A stretch of DNA of 64,000 nucleotides, from positions 1 to 64,000 of the forward strand of contig JACDTU010000034.1 in NCBI GenBank assembly GCA_022376465.1, given 5' to 3'. Positions within the stretch are counted from its first letter, which is position 1. The number at the start of each line of letters is the position of its first letter. The position numbers were made by a program, and so were the translations under genes. A model generated the notes under the pieces. It was not told the origin of the DNA, ran no database searches, and worked only from the letters and a program-made list of their open reading frames with translations. The stretch is from Cubamyces lactineus (Eukaryota > Basidiomycota > Agaricomycetes > Polyporales > Polyporaceae). Below are positions 1-11,708 of the stretch, piece after piece.

Positions 1-114
1 TTCGAAACTTTCACTAAGCCCCCCTTGCCAGGGGGTGCTAGTGGTACCGTGTACGTCTGATTCACTGCGCCGGCTAGCATCACTAACGTACCCTAACATA
101 CGCAGAATCTTCAC

Positions 115-1446
115 ATGTCGGGCAAGGATTTCTCCCGCCAGACGGTCCCAACAGAAACGATCCACGATATCATAGACTTGCTCGCCGATGACAAGACTGC
201 GCTATGCAGCTGCGCGACTACCAGCCAAGCGTTCCTCCCACGCGCGCGCGAGCATCTCTACCGCAACATTGTCCTCGACGGGCACGCTCTGGAGAAACTG
301 ATATCGCTCAACGACGCCCTCGAGTCCCCAGCGCTGGCGCCTCTCGTCAAGACGCTCTCGCTCTCGCGCCTCGCCGTTATCACGTTCCACCACGAGTCGA
401 GGGGCTGCCCGATCGTTCTCGTGCCCGACCTGCTGCCATTCCACAGGCTATCATGCCTCCGCTCTCTCGTCCTAGAGGAGATACACCTCCACCGGCCGGA
501 GGACCTCGTGCGGATCGCAGGGCAGCTTCCGCAGCTCGAGCGCCTCGTGTGCGACAAACTGGTTGTCCGCTCCGTGGACGCCTTCGGACCGCCGGACGAG
601 ATGGCTGTCACTGCGAAGCCTCAGAGCATGCCTTCATCCCTTCCAGTGCTCAAGGAGTTTGTGGTCAGACACGGAACATGGGACCATGCCGTGTTTGCGG
701 ACAGACTCCTCCGAGACTACCAACGAAGCGTCACGTCCTTGGAGAGTGTCGAGGTTTCATTTGGAGGTACCGCTGACGCGCTTCCCTGGGCTCCCGTTCT
801 TCGCGCGGCCGGCGCGCTGTTGCACACGGTCGTCATATCCATGGCCGACCATTCTCCTACGCATGAAGGCGCGCATGCATCCTCAGCCTCTAGTCATCTC
901 TTCTCATTGCCGCCGGAATTTCGTAAGTCGCGTTTCGAAGTAGAAGAGCTCCCTCTCACGACCAACCTCGTAATCACAGCGAATTACCACACTTATATCC
1001 TAGACAACCTAGCGCACTGCCGCTCCCTCCGGTCTATACTGCTCAAACACCACCCGCACTACACCTCGATCTTCAGCCTCCAATCCCTCAGCTTCCTCGA
1101 GGCCCTCTGCGCCGTACTCGAACGCCGCCTGCCACCATTCCCCGCGCTCGAACAACTCGAGCTCTGGAGCATAGACCGTGACGGCTGCACGGTATCCGTC
1201 AGCCCCGAGCTCAGCACCCGCTTGGCGCACAGCCTGCTCGACCGCGAGGCGTACCCGGCATTCGAACGGTTGACAGTGCGCGTACTATCGCAGTTCTGGG
1301 TGTACGATCCAGATTTGTGGCCGCGCGCGGATACGGGGCAGAGGGTGAACGCGCTCAAGGACAGGTTGATACGGCGGTGGCGTGAAGCGTTCGCGGCGTT
1401 CGACGAGGCACCAGCGGTTACACTGGAGGTGTTCCTGCGCGGCTGA
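115..1446 (+). CDS. F-box/LRR-like protein (paralogue 1)
   Basis: Proposed exons are 115..922 and 980..1446, giving 424 residues from the ATG at 115. The N-terminus (VPTETIHDIIDLLADD, then a Leu/Cys-rich stretch) looks like an F-box, which in this family recruits SCF ubiquitin ligase; the rest consists of leucine-rich segments (PALAPLVKTLSLSRL, LPQLERLVCDKL) usual in the large F-box-like families of Agaricomycetes. The intron is 57 nt, so the unspliced frame also stays open, but GTAAGT...CACAG and the same phase-1 site in three paralogues (20063, 29934, 41903) support splicing. The substrate is unknown. The F-box assignment rests on pattern only and is moderately sure; the gene itself is well supported by its paralogues. 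Confidence 0.8.
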   Translation: MSGKDFSRQTVPTETIHDIIDLLADDKTALCSCATTSQAFLPRAREHLYRNIVLDGHALEKLISLNDALESPALAPLVKTLSLSRLAVITFHHESRGCPIVLVPDLLPFHRLSCLRSLVLEEIHLHRPEDLVRIAGQLPQLERLVCDKLVVRSVDAFGPPDEMAVTAKPQSMPSSLPVLKEFVVRHGTWDHAVFADRLLRDYQRSVTSLESVEVSFGGTADALPWAPVLRAAGALLHTVVISMADHSPTHEGAHASSASSHLFSLPPEFRKSRFEVEELPLTTNLVITANYHTYILDNLAHCRSLRSILLKHHPHYTSIFSLQSLSFLEALCAVLERRLPPFPALEQLELWSIDRDGCTVSVSPELSTRLAHSLLDREAYPAFERLTVRVLSQFWVYDPDLWPRADTGQRVNALKDRLIRRWREAFAAFDEAPAVTLEVFLRG

Positions 1447-1572
1447 GCGTCAGAACGGGTACAATCGCCTGTTAGACCACTATACACGCTATGTACTATC
1501 ATCCTACTCATTGTGTCTGTATTTATACATGCTGTTACAACAAGATAGTCCCGAAATACCGGAGTACATGCT

Positions 1573-4179
1573 CTAGACTTCTTGCTCGTACACGTCCCAT
1601 TCGCCGTATGCATCGTCCTTGTCGCTCCCCGCCTCCTCCACGTCCTCTTCGCCCTCCGCATCCTCATCGTCCGCCGCATCCGGCACGTCCTCGCCCGCCC
1701 CAGGAACAGAAACCGCTGCGCCAGGAACCAAGCTTGCAGAGCGCGACTTGGCCTTCTGCGGACGAGCCTGGCCGACTCCGCCGCCGCCCTCCTCCTCGAC
1801 GATGAGCATACCTTCGCCATCGTCCTTGTCGTCGAAGGTGTACAGGCCCTCGTCGTCCTTGCCGTCCTCTTCGGAGGGCATCTGAAAGGAGGAGGACGCG
1901 TCGTTGGTGAAGAGGTCCTTGAGCGCATTGTAGTTGATCCGTTTGCTGTACTTTGGGTTCTTCTTGATGAGGTTGCGCACGGACTCGGCGGCGGTGCTCC
2001 CATGCGGCGTCGACGCGTCGCGAGGTTTGTTGTTCGTCTTCCGGCGCTGATGGAGGGCGAATGGGGTGTCAGTGTACGCACGTCCAAGTGAGAGAGCAGA
2101 CTGGGAGGGGGAGGCGTACAAACAGAGACAAACACAGAGGAGAGAGAAAAGGGAGGAAAAGATGCGTCGAGCGGGATACGAACCTTGCGCGGCTTTTTCT
2201 GTTTCTCTTCCGACTCCTGTTGTTCCGCTTTCGCTGTTCGATACCGTTCAGCAACGGCGTGCATACATTTTCACCGTGTCTATTCACACCACTATCTCAA
2301 CTTACCTGCGAGTGCCTCGAGATAGTCGCGGTTCATCTCGACCCAGACGCGTTCCTTGATCTTCACCTCCTCTTCCGTCAGGATGAACTGATCGAGCTCT
2401 TCCTCGTCGAGACCAAGAAGCTCGTCGTCGCCCGTGAAGTGCTCGTGCCGTCGCCGCTCGGCCTCGTCGAGCGCGGAATTGAGTAGCGTGCTCTGCGCGG
2501 TCGTCAGAAACTCCGTCACCTCTTGTTCTACTGCGGCGGTAACGGTTTCGTCGAGGGGCGACGGCGGCCGTTCGGGCAAGGCCAATGCCTTGTCTGGTGG
2601 TAGATCGTCGTCACCGGCGGTTTTCTGTGTGGGTGGGACGGGGTTCACGAGCGTGCGTTCTGGCTCAGGCTCCAGCAACGCCGGATCGATAGGCGGGTCG
2701 CTCGGGGGGTGCGACATGCCGAACTGGATATCGTCGGTGTTGTCGGGGAGGAAGAGAGGCAGGGGACCGGCGGTCCCAGCAAGGATCCCTTGGTTGAGTA
2801 GCGCAGGGTCAATCGGCGGCGGATGCGCTTGGGGCTCCTGAGAAGGACCATCAGTAGCTTCTGGAGCAGGCGACGCCTCCGCGTCCTCTTCTTCGTCTTC
2901 CTCCCTCTTCCGCTTCTTCTTCTTGCCTTTGCCCTTGCCTTTACCTTTACCCTTTCCCTTCTCGTCGGGCAGCACGCCTCCGTTCTCCTGCAGAAGGCGC
3001 TCCTTCTCTTCCTTCTCTTTGCCCTTCGTGTACGCTGGCGGGTCCATCTCCTCCTCGAGCCACACTGTACGAAAGTCAGCTAGCGTGAGCGCACCGCTGG
3101 GCGTCTTGCGAAACTCGTCAAGGCGCTTCTTCAGCGTAGTGTCCGCAATCTTGACCACTTGAACGATCTCCGCGACGCTCCTCCGAAAGTTGTTCATGCG
3201 CGCGGCAAGCAAGAGACATGCGCCGCAGATCCCCGCCGGCCGTCGTCCTTTCGTCATCCAGTCGCGGTCGAAGCGCTGCACGAGCCGGACGGCGTCCATC
3301 GCAACTTGGTGCGTCTCGTCGCCGAACTCAAGAAGCGCGGCGAAGCGAGATATGTAGTGGGAGGGATCTACGAGGGGCAGGCGGAGGTTGAGCGTCTGGA
3401 CAAGTTGAAGGTAGGTGTGCCCAAGTTCAAAGACGTTGACCTGACGGGGTTGTTGATGAGATGATTGAGATTAGCGCGGTCGAATACATACCTGGAGGAG
3501 GTCGGAGAAGTCGATGAGCATGTAGTTTCGCGTCTCCTTTTGTCGACACGCAACGTAGAGGCAGACGGCGACGACGTTCATACTCTTGCGGCCTTTCGTG
3601 AACTTGTGCTCGACGGCGAGCGTGTAGAGGCGCGTAGCAGCGAGTGCGACGACTTCAGATAGACGAAGAGCAGTGGCGACTTGTTGAATCTTCCTGCTCG
3701 CTTTGGGTGCATGCTACGTGAGGATCGGAGTAGTGTAGCTCGATGGATGGAACTCACCATTGGCGATGGTCTGCTCTCTGCTCTCTGTGTTCCCTCTGTT
3801 TCCAAACATGCCACCCATGCGTGCGCGCGCTACGCGGACATCAGCAGCATCCAGCGCGACAGAATAACACAGACGCACTAGCACCCTGGCCGACGAAAGT
3901 ACCCTGTACCATAGCGGCACCGGTACTCGTCTCTCCGAACGTGACCTGCGCGCATAGTGAGCTACAATAATATACGATCGTCCAGACTAGGTACACACCT
4001 CATTGACAATGGTGTTCTCCTCGACGACCGTGCCGCAATTGACACAGAAACCGTTACCGGCGGCGGCATCGTACTCGATGACCGTCCCACCGCAATCGGT
4101 GCAGACAGTCTATTAAGGTGCAATCATATTAGCCTTGTGGAATCATCGACTTTCGATGCGAGTAAGTGTAGCTTACCAT
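1573..4179 (-). CDS. BRF1: BRF1, TFIIB-related subunit of RNA polymerase III factor TFIIIB
   Basis: Eight exons (complement): 4177..4179, 3999..4109, 3879..3945, 3758..3829, 3492..3700, 2306..3440, 2184..2233, 1573..2046; 706 residues. BRF1 bridges TFIIIC, TBP and Pol III at tRNA and 5S genes. Seen in order: a zinc ribbon (CTDCGG ... CVNCGTVVEE), the VTFGETSTGAAMVQG segment, the SREQTIAN hinge, two cyclin-like repeats (first containing KGRKSMNVVAVCLYVACRQ, second TKGRRPAGICGACLLLAAR), then a long charged, proline-rich C-terminal region with a KG-repeat/poly-Lys tract and the conserved KRINYNALKDLF motif near the end. All junction phases agree. The initiator ATG alone forms the first coding exon, followed immediately by GTAAGC. 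The last intron (137 nt) is the longest. Assignment is firm; the exact C-terminal exon borders are slightly less so. Confidence 0.94.
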
Positions 4180-4784
4180 GCCGAACTTAGAGGGCTGAGG
4201 AGGAAGCTATAGACGGATGCAAAGTACGGAGGGAAGAAAGGCAAAGTCGCGCCAGTCCGAGCCTCGAATTCCGTTCCGCACATGGGCGCTTACATTGACA
4301 GAAGCGTGGGAAACTGTCCGAAAAGAGATGCGGAGTTCCGCTGCTACGGTACGGTTCTTGCTTGTGCGCATTCACTCCGAGATCCATAGCGGTAACAAGA
4401 AACTTTAGCACCAACATAGAAGCATACGCTCGCGACTTATATTATACACTGTCTAAAGTCGCCGAAGATACCTTGGGGTCGTTGCAAGGCGTCCTGGCGG
4501 TCCAAGCAGCGAGTTGTCCGTTCTGACCGCCGAAGCCCTAGGCTTGCGGACATCCATCATCGCGAGGTCTACTTTGCAGTGAGTACGTGATAAACCAGCT
4601 CGATGCTAGCTTACTGTCCAGAGTGTATCCGTACAGCTTCTGTCATAAGGACCCTGTCGTATCGGGATGGGACAGCCCCTTGCAACTGCGTGACGGCCCA
4701 GCAACATTAGTCAGACACAGCCAGAGACGCTTCAACAAGCTGTATAAGACCAGCACGCAAGGTACCAGGTTGTGTGACAAGCCA
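4180..4784. other. Divergent intergenic region between BRF1 and the next F-box-like gene
   Basis: About 600 bases separate the BRF1 start (- strand) from the ATG at 4785 (+ strand), so it probably holds both promoters. An open frame runs in from 4587 but begins with GTG and adds 66 residues with no family resemblance, so I regard it as untranslated. I saw no clear TATA element, RNA gene or repeat. Confidence 0.5.
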
Positions 4785-6144
4785 ATGGCCCTCAACCTGC
4801 CCAAGGAACTCGTCGACCATATCACAGACCTCGTTCACTATTCAGACCCGGACGACTGGCGTACCCTTACCGCTTGCGCACTCTTCCATCCTCTCTGGGC
4901 CGACCGCGCGCTCACCCATATTTCCTCAGCGGGCATAACACTCAAAGTCGACTGGCCAGACTGCCCCGACTTCGTTGACTTCACTCGTACAGTGCTAGTA
5001 CCATCATTTCCGTCTGCAGCCACAGCCACTCCTGTTGATCATGTCTCCGCAGCAATACACCAGTTGACAATATCTAGCCCGGTTTCTTCCACCACGCCTA
5101 CCGCTGATGACCTGTTTCCCTTGTCGGAACCAATTCCATTTGAGCATCTCCCTAACCTCCGTGCGCTTAAGCTTCGGTATATCACCATTCCCGACATCTC
5201 CTCGCTTGTCACCGTTCTCGAGCACTGTAATACCCTCGAAGAGCTGTATCTCCAAGGCCTCGCGCTCGAAGTGACCGCGACCACTACCTCCGGGAATGCC
5301 TTGGACGCTGCACGCATTGGCCGCTGTGGACGCCCCGTCCTCCCTAGTCTGCAGACACTCCGACTACTCGATTTCATCGACCCATTCTCTCAGTTGATCT
5401 CTTTAGCCATTGCACATATTGTCCATCACACGACTCCCGCCAGCCTCATCCGCTCCCTGGGCCTTCATCCGACTTCTCTGTGCACAACAGGCGACCGCGA
5501 TCTCTTGGGCTGGTACGAAGCGATTACTCACATCAGCAACACGCTCACCCGCCTCAGCCTCACGGTCGCCATATCTCTCGATAGGTTCCCCGAGTGCAAG
5601 TCTTCACGCCTTCAGGCTCTTCCACTCACGCTGATTCCCTCCTACAGACTCGGACTGCACACGTTTCCCGACTGCGATCGTCCGCAGTGAGCACCTCCGC
5701 CACTTCGCGCTCCGCTACCACCCCGCGTTGCACTCGTCATACTGGGGTCAACCCGAGTTCTTCCTGAGCTCCGTCCGCCGCATGTTCACCTACTCGCCTC
5801 CGCGCTTTTCCCGCGTCCTCGAAAGCTTCGTCATCGCCACGCCTTACAAGCCACCACCGTACACGCCAGACAGCATCGTCGAGGAGCTCACGCAGCTCGT
5901 TGAAGTGTTGCTAAACACCGAGAATTATCCCGCCCTGTCCATGTTCCACTTGTGCATCACAACACCGACGACGCTGGCCACAGATCCCACTGCGCTCGAT
6001 GATCCGTCGCCGCTATCTGGAGCACAGGAGACGGGGACATGGGTAGAGGCCATCGCTGCGGTCATGGAACCGCTCCGCGACCGAGACATAGAGGTCGCAA
6101 CGAGGGCAATGAGGATGAACGAATGGGATGCGCGGTATGGCTGA
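4785..6144 (+). CDS. Divergent F-box-like protein
   Basis: The start is the ATG at 4785, beginning MALNLPKELVDHITDLV and followed by WRTLTACALFHPLWADRAL, a typical basidiomycete F-box opening; LRR-like segments follow (LPNLRALKLRYITIPD, LEELYLQGLALEV). The first frame stops at 5690, and a second frame (HLRHFALRYHP to 6144) must be joined to it. Two joins work: a GC-AG intron 5596..5647 (435 residues) or a GT-AG intron 5594..5687 (421 residues). The first has the standard GCAAGT donor sequence and a good branch/pyrimidine tract; the second has canonical ends. It is not a close copy of the other four F-box genes here. Function beyond a possible SCF adaptor is unknown. Confidence 0.72.
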
Positions 6145-6697
6145 TTAGATTTCAAGTCGTGAGGGCCGAACGGAGTTTAGGGTATTTGAACTTCGGCGTA
6201 TGATGGGACGATTGACCGTGCGGGGTAAAGCCCCAGGGCTCAAGATACATGAGACCGCGTACTAGACCTATTGTTCGAGCTAGCTCGTATGAATACCAAA
6301 CGTGAATATGCGCAATGCTAGTGCACAATATGCTCTCAATCAAGAGAAACGTATATTCTTTAGGCCACAGTTCACCCGCGGGCCGTAAATGGACTTCGTC
6401 TCGTACAGCCATCCTCATTTGGTGTAAAGTCATTATCATTGTTCGATGCATTCACTGGAATAATAACATCAGAAAAACGTCAGGTACGTTGCAGGTACGT
6501 GATAGCGTGTACGAAAGCAGTAGACTGGGGACCACAGGAATAACGTAGACGTATGTAAACACGGCGTAGACAGGTCGTAAATATATGCGAGGAGGGTAAG
6601 GAGGTACGGATGGGGGATGGAGGATGGGGACACAAGAACGAATTCAACTACTGCAACTTCAACACATCGTCCTCGACTACATCAATAGAATATAACT
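6145..6697. other. Convergent intergenic region, no gene seen
   Basis: About 550 bases between the 3' ends of the F-box-like gene (+) and the disordered-protein gene (-). Only short unconvincing frames are present. It should hold both 3' UTRs; I could not pick out polyadenylation signals with confidence. Confidence 0.5.
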
Positions 6698-9600
6698 TCA
6701 CGCTTGGGCCGGCGCTGCGCCAACGGCAACTGTTGTCGCAGAACTGCTAGACGTCGCACTGTGCAGCAACGCCTCGAGCTCCGCGATGCAATCCGAGCAT
6801 CGCGCATGCACCTCCCGTGCGTTCTCCAGAAGCGGCTTAATGTTCTCCGGGGCCATCGCCAGCTTCACGTCCGGCAACGGTCCCGTGGCGAGGTCCGGGC
6901 TTGGAGTGCCCCACGGCTGCGGCGGCGCCGACCGCACAGAGCCTGTCGGATTCTTGCGGCTCCGCGAAGGCGGCCTGCGGGGGCTCGGACTGGGCGCGGA
7001 CTGGCGGTTCTTGGAACGAGAGGGCGCACGAGCGGTATGCTCGCTCTGCTCGCCTTCACCAGCTTCGCGCACATCGGAGAGCTTGATCGAGCGCTGGTAG
7101 GACTGCAGCGTGGAAGGCGGGATTGCAGAGGGCTTCTTAGGGGATTCGCTCCCGCCGTGGCTCCAGATTGACGAGCCAGAGGCGTCGGGACCCCGGCGCG
7201 TTGCGTCTTGACGAGCTTCGCGTTGGAACAAATAAGGGGACTTGCCCTTCTTCCCTCGAACCGTCGCAGTCCCATCCGAAGAGAGGCCAAGCGAGCGCGC
7301 AGCATGGTCCAAGTCCGACACAGATTCGACCCGGTCCCAATCCTCGTCGAGCTCCTCACCGAGACTCGTCCCGCTCGCGTGACCCGATCCACTACTAGAG
7401 GGGCCCGCTGCGTTCGAGCTGAGGTCGTCCACCGACTGGCCTGCGCCAGCTGTGGCGGTTTTGGTCTTCTGGCCGAGCCGGAAGATGGATGCGAGAGAGG
7501 GGCGTCGCGGGGAGGACTTGTGCGGCAGCGACGGAGTCGTGCCGTACGGGGAGTTGGGATGGATCTCTCCACGGCGGGAGGAGATTGACTCTGGGCCAGT
7601 GCTCGTCTTGGCACGGCGCCGCTGGGCCACAGAGGGGGGACGGGAGTCACGGGGGAGGTTGAGAGAGGAGTCAGTGCTCGCAGAGATGGAAGAGGTAGAG
7701 GGTGGCACGCGTGGAAGCACAGGGCTCTGGCCTTGCTCAGAATACGACTTCTTCAGCGACTTGAGCATATCCCTGAGGCCCCGCATTCCGAGTCGGCTTG
7801 TCCGTCGTTTCTTCGACGGGGACGGCACGGTGCCGTACTGGTGACCACCACCCGACTCTTCGCTCGGGAGCGTCACGGTGCTATTCATCGCGTCGCCCCA
7901 TCTCCAGTTGCGGTTGATATCCTCTTCCGGGATGTTCGGCTCGAACGAGAGCGTCGCATTCGGGTCCGGGTTGTTGAGCATCTCGCGCAGGAGGAGTAAC
8001 TGCCGCTGACTGAGATCGTGCCGTCCTGTCGACGCACGCCACTGAGAAGGGGGGCTCGCCAGCGGTGGAGAAGTTACACTAGGCGGTGCTGGGGTGATGA
8101 CCGGCTTCTGCTCATCTCCTGCGAGAGTAATCGCCCGTTCGCGGCTCTTCCGTCCATCAACACTCGTTGGTACAGCGGGTGCAGATTGACTAGATGAAGG
8201 AGGTGCCGAGGTCGGTGCTTGGTTGGGCGTCCCGCCACCACCGAGGTCAATGAGCAGCTCGGCACACTCCCAGGAGAGGCGGTACTTGGCCTCGATGTTC
8301 AAGAACGCGGTATTGAGCTGGTTTCGGTTCAGTCCCGAGTTGGCTGCGGGGTTCGTGTTCGAACGCGTTCGGAGGGCAGGCTTGGGCAGGTGGATGAAGC
8401 TTGGGGAGACAGGACGCGACTGCGACTCTTGAGGGTCGCTGAGCATCTCGCGCACTCTGCCGACGAGGGACGTGTACGTCGACTGGAGCTGCTTGAGCTC
8501 TGTATGGGCGCAAGTCAGCTTTCGTCCGCCCTCACTCAGCATGAACCAGAAACGTTGTACTCACGCTCGACACTAGACGCAAAATCTCGCACCATGCTCA
8601 AGTCCCTCCTTAAGCTCACCTGCGCCTGACTGATCCTCGCCGGAATCTTGAGGTCACCCAGCGAGTTCCGCCTCAACACCGCTGAATTACTAGGCGTATC
8701 GCGCTCCTTGGGTGGCTGCGCCGTCCTGCCCAACGACGCCGTCTGCACGGGCGACGTCGACAACTTCGGCCTTGTCGGCGAGGGAAGAGGTGAGGGGATG
8801 GTAGGCAGCGAGGTCTCCTGCGAGCTCGTCTGGCTGAGCGACGTCCGCGGGGAGAGCGTCGGATGCGACCTGGACGGCTCCAGCGTCGGCCGTGTACCGT
8901 TCAACGAGCGTCGCGTAGGCGTCGTCCCGGGCCCCGAAGGCGGCGTCTTGCGCCCCACCTTGGGTCTTGGAGGCGACGGCGGCTGCAGCTCGATAGGCGG
9001 CAAGAGGACGTCCTGTGAACTGCGCACCACGCGCGATGGTGGTCGAGGCGTGCTCTGGTCATGCAACGTATCCTTCGGAAGAGGAGACACCCTTCCGGGC
9101 TGCGGTTCTGGCTCTTTCTCCTTGGTGGGTTCCGGAGCCGTGCTCTTGTTGCGTTTGTGCTTGCTACCCCCGACGAGACTGATCCGACGCATACCGCCCA
9201 TGAACCTCCTGCTGCCCTTTTCCTTCTCTTTCTCCTTCTCAGCAGTAGTCGGTTCTGGGGGGAGCGGGAGGGGAGGCCGGTCATGGTGCTGGGACGAGCT
9301 ATGAGCGTCGCTCGACCGATCGTCCAGCGTCTCGCGCGTAGCCGTCGAGCTCTTCTTGCTCCGGTGCACGTCTTCGACACTCGCACTCGCCGAACGCTGC
9401 TTCGAGCTCGCCCGACTACTGGTAGTGGGAGTAACAGGTCGCCGATGCCGTCCATCGCCATAAGACGCATGACGCGGAACAGGCGGACGCGTACTCCAGC
9501 TCGAGCCAGACGACGACTGCGCGATCTGCATCGACGTCGGCCTCCGCGGACCCGCGCCAAAGAGCAACGTCGACGTCGGCACACCATTTCCATCCACCGC

Positions 9601-11277
9601 CTCAGTCAAGTCCTGCGGAAGAGCCGACGAGCCCGCCGTACCCTCCCTCGCATGCCCCCCGTGCCTCCGCTGCACACCCATCCTCGACGACGGCGAGCCC
9701 GGTTCCGGCTCAGCACGATCACCGCGCTCGCGCTCGGCGCGCATGAGGTGCAGCAGCCGCTCGACGCTCTTCTCGCTCTTCAAGGCCCCCTCGCGCGTCG
9801 GTGGCGAGCCCGGCGGGCCGTGACCGCCGCCACCACCGCGAAAAAACCACCCCGAGCGGACATGCGAGCCCCCGGGGGACGTCGACGCGATGAAGCTCGT
9901 CGGGCGCGAGCTGCCCTCGCTCTCTGCTTGGCGCTCGGCGCCTGCGGGGGCCTCGCGGAGCGTGACTTCGTTCGGGCCCGTGCTTGCGCGTTTCTTGCGT
10001 GCCGCGGCGCCCCACTTCTTACCCACTGAGCCGATCCGGGATAGTAGAGGGGTCTTGCCTGATGTCGATGTGTTCCCGACGTCGGGCGCGGCGTCGTCAG
10101 TCGAAGCGTTGTTGTCTCCGCGAGGTTTCTTCTGCTCGGGGGTGACCGGACGTGCAGGAGGGTCGACGACCTCCGCGCGGTCGTCCAGCTCGAAGATGCC
10201 GTCCTCAAAGTGGTGTGGGGGCCTTGACTTCTTGCGCAGCCTTCTGCGCTCGCGGTGTATAGGCGGGCTGGGCGGGAGGAGCGCGAGGCGCGCAGCCGAG
10301 CCACCCGACACGGTAGGCCTGAGTGCGAGGTGGGCAGTCGACGAGTACGAATACCCGGTAACGGAATCTCTGCCTGTAGAAGAGACTGGAACAGAGAACA
10401 CCGACGCCGTCGGCGAGCGCGGGAAGGGTGACGGGAGAGGCGGCACAGGCGGAGGAGGCGGGTCCATCGGTAGCTGGAAGGGCATATGCAAGCCCCTCGA
10501 GCGCGACGTGACAGTCCTATCTTCCTCCCTCTCTCCATCCGCAAACCCATACTCGTCGTCCCCGCCATCTTCGTCGTCAGACTCGGGCCACGACCCGCGC
10601 TTGCGCGGCGTCATGCGCCGACGGGGCGAAGGCACGCCCGCACTACGCGCCGCGGCGTCCTCAAAGTCATCGTCCCAATTCTCGATCATCGGCGAGTCCC
10701 CACCCCCACCCCCACCCGTCTCCCTACTTTCCCCCGTCTCACTGCTCGCCGCGCGCGCCAGAGGATGATGAGCAGAATGCTGATGGTGCTGATGATTGTG
10801 CTGACGGCGCGCAGCAGGCCCGGGGGAGTCCGTATCCTGGAAATCGTCGTCCCAGTTCTCCGTGAGCGCAGCATGAGGCTGGAGAGGTAGGAGCGGCCGT
10901 TTGGGCGGGGTGGACGGGCCCGGTTCGGCCCAGTGAGCGAGCGGGACGGTGTTCTTCTTGTCCTTGGAGAGAGGCGTCGACGGCGGCGAGTCAGGGCCCG
11001 ACTCCACGACCATCGCTGCCGACGTTGCAGCGGTTGACGCAGACGAGAGACCAGTCGATGGGGTTGCGGTCGTTACGGGGGACGTGGTGGTGGCCGGGTC
11101 GTGCTGGGTGCTGGAGAGGGAGTGCGAGTGTGAGTGTGAGCTGGACCCTTGCGTGAACTCAAAGTCCTCGTCCCAGTTCTCTGCGGCATCTGCGAGCGTT
11201 CCCATGTACTCAGCACTCGAAGGGACACGCGTATATGTAGGGAGGGACGGACCTGGATGGGCTGGTGGGCTCATCAT
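6698..11277 (-). CDS. Very large disordered protein with three ENWD(D/E)DF motifs (possibly Byr4/Bfa1-like)
   Basis: Two exons (complement): 8565..11277 and 6698..8499, separated by a 65-nt GTGAGT...ACAG intron; 1504 residues from the ATG at 11277. The N-terminal third carries three copies of one acidic-aromatic motif: ENWDEDFEF, ENWDDDFQD and ENWDDDFED, separated by Ser/Pro-rich linkers. The middle is low-complexity Ser/Pro/Arg. The spliced junction creates a short heptad-like helix (SSVEQLKQLQSTYTSLVGRV), and a second structured patch (YRLSWECAELLIDLGGG) follows. The extreme C-terminus has a short helix-rich segment with ARCSDCIAELEALL. I do not recognise it with certainty. Repeated WDDDF motifs make me think of the septation/mitotic-exit regulator Byr4/Bfa1, but this is inference from memory of motif style, not homology I could test. 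Confidence 0.75.
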
Positions 11278-11708
11278 CCTCCTGTTTCGTGCCGATCGCT
11301 GCGTGTTCTATCGCCCGAGTTGCTGTGTGGATCTATGCTGACAAGACAGGGTCAGAGAAAGCAGAACGACATGAAGAGTTGGGGCCTCGAGGATGGGGCG
11401 TGGTGGACGGAGGACGAGATGAACGACGAGGAGGAGAGGCAGTTGCCGTCGCGTTCTCTTACGCGCTCAACCGAGGGACGTGGACAGGCGCCCGTCGCCT
11501 TGCGTTGTTCTCAGACGCGTGACCGCCGCCTCTCATCACTCTCAATCCCCGTCCGTGGGCGGTAGGCTGCTCGTATTCGTGCGCGGACATGACAGGTGAA
11601 AATAATACACAGCGGGTAACTATACGACAAAGATGCAACGGTGAGAGTAACCAGAGATGTGCGAGAGTGCGTGCGCGAGGCGGCCGCGAAAAAGCCAACG
11701 CGGACGCG
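11278..11708. other. Intergenic region between PCNA 3' end and the disordered-protein start
   Basis: About 430 bases between two genes on the - strand. It should contain the PCNA 3' UTR and the promoter of the 1504-residue protein gene. Frames reading through it look like shadows. No element was identified. Confidence 0.5.

Noticed and set aside
4587..4784. N-terminal extension of the divergent F-box gene
   Set aside because: It begins with GTG, lacks an upstream ATG and has no family similarity; the ATG at 4785 starts the F-box directly.
6704..10890. Several 100-320 codon frames antisense to the disordered-protein gene
   Set aside because: High-GC shadows, Arg/Pro/Ala-rich, without motifs, lying wholly inside a long open - strand exon.
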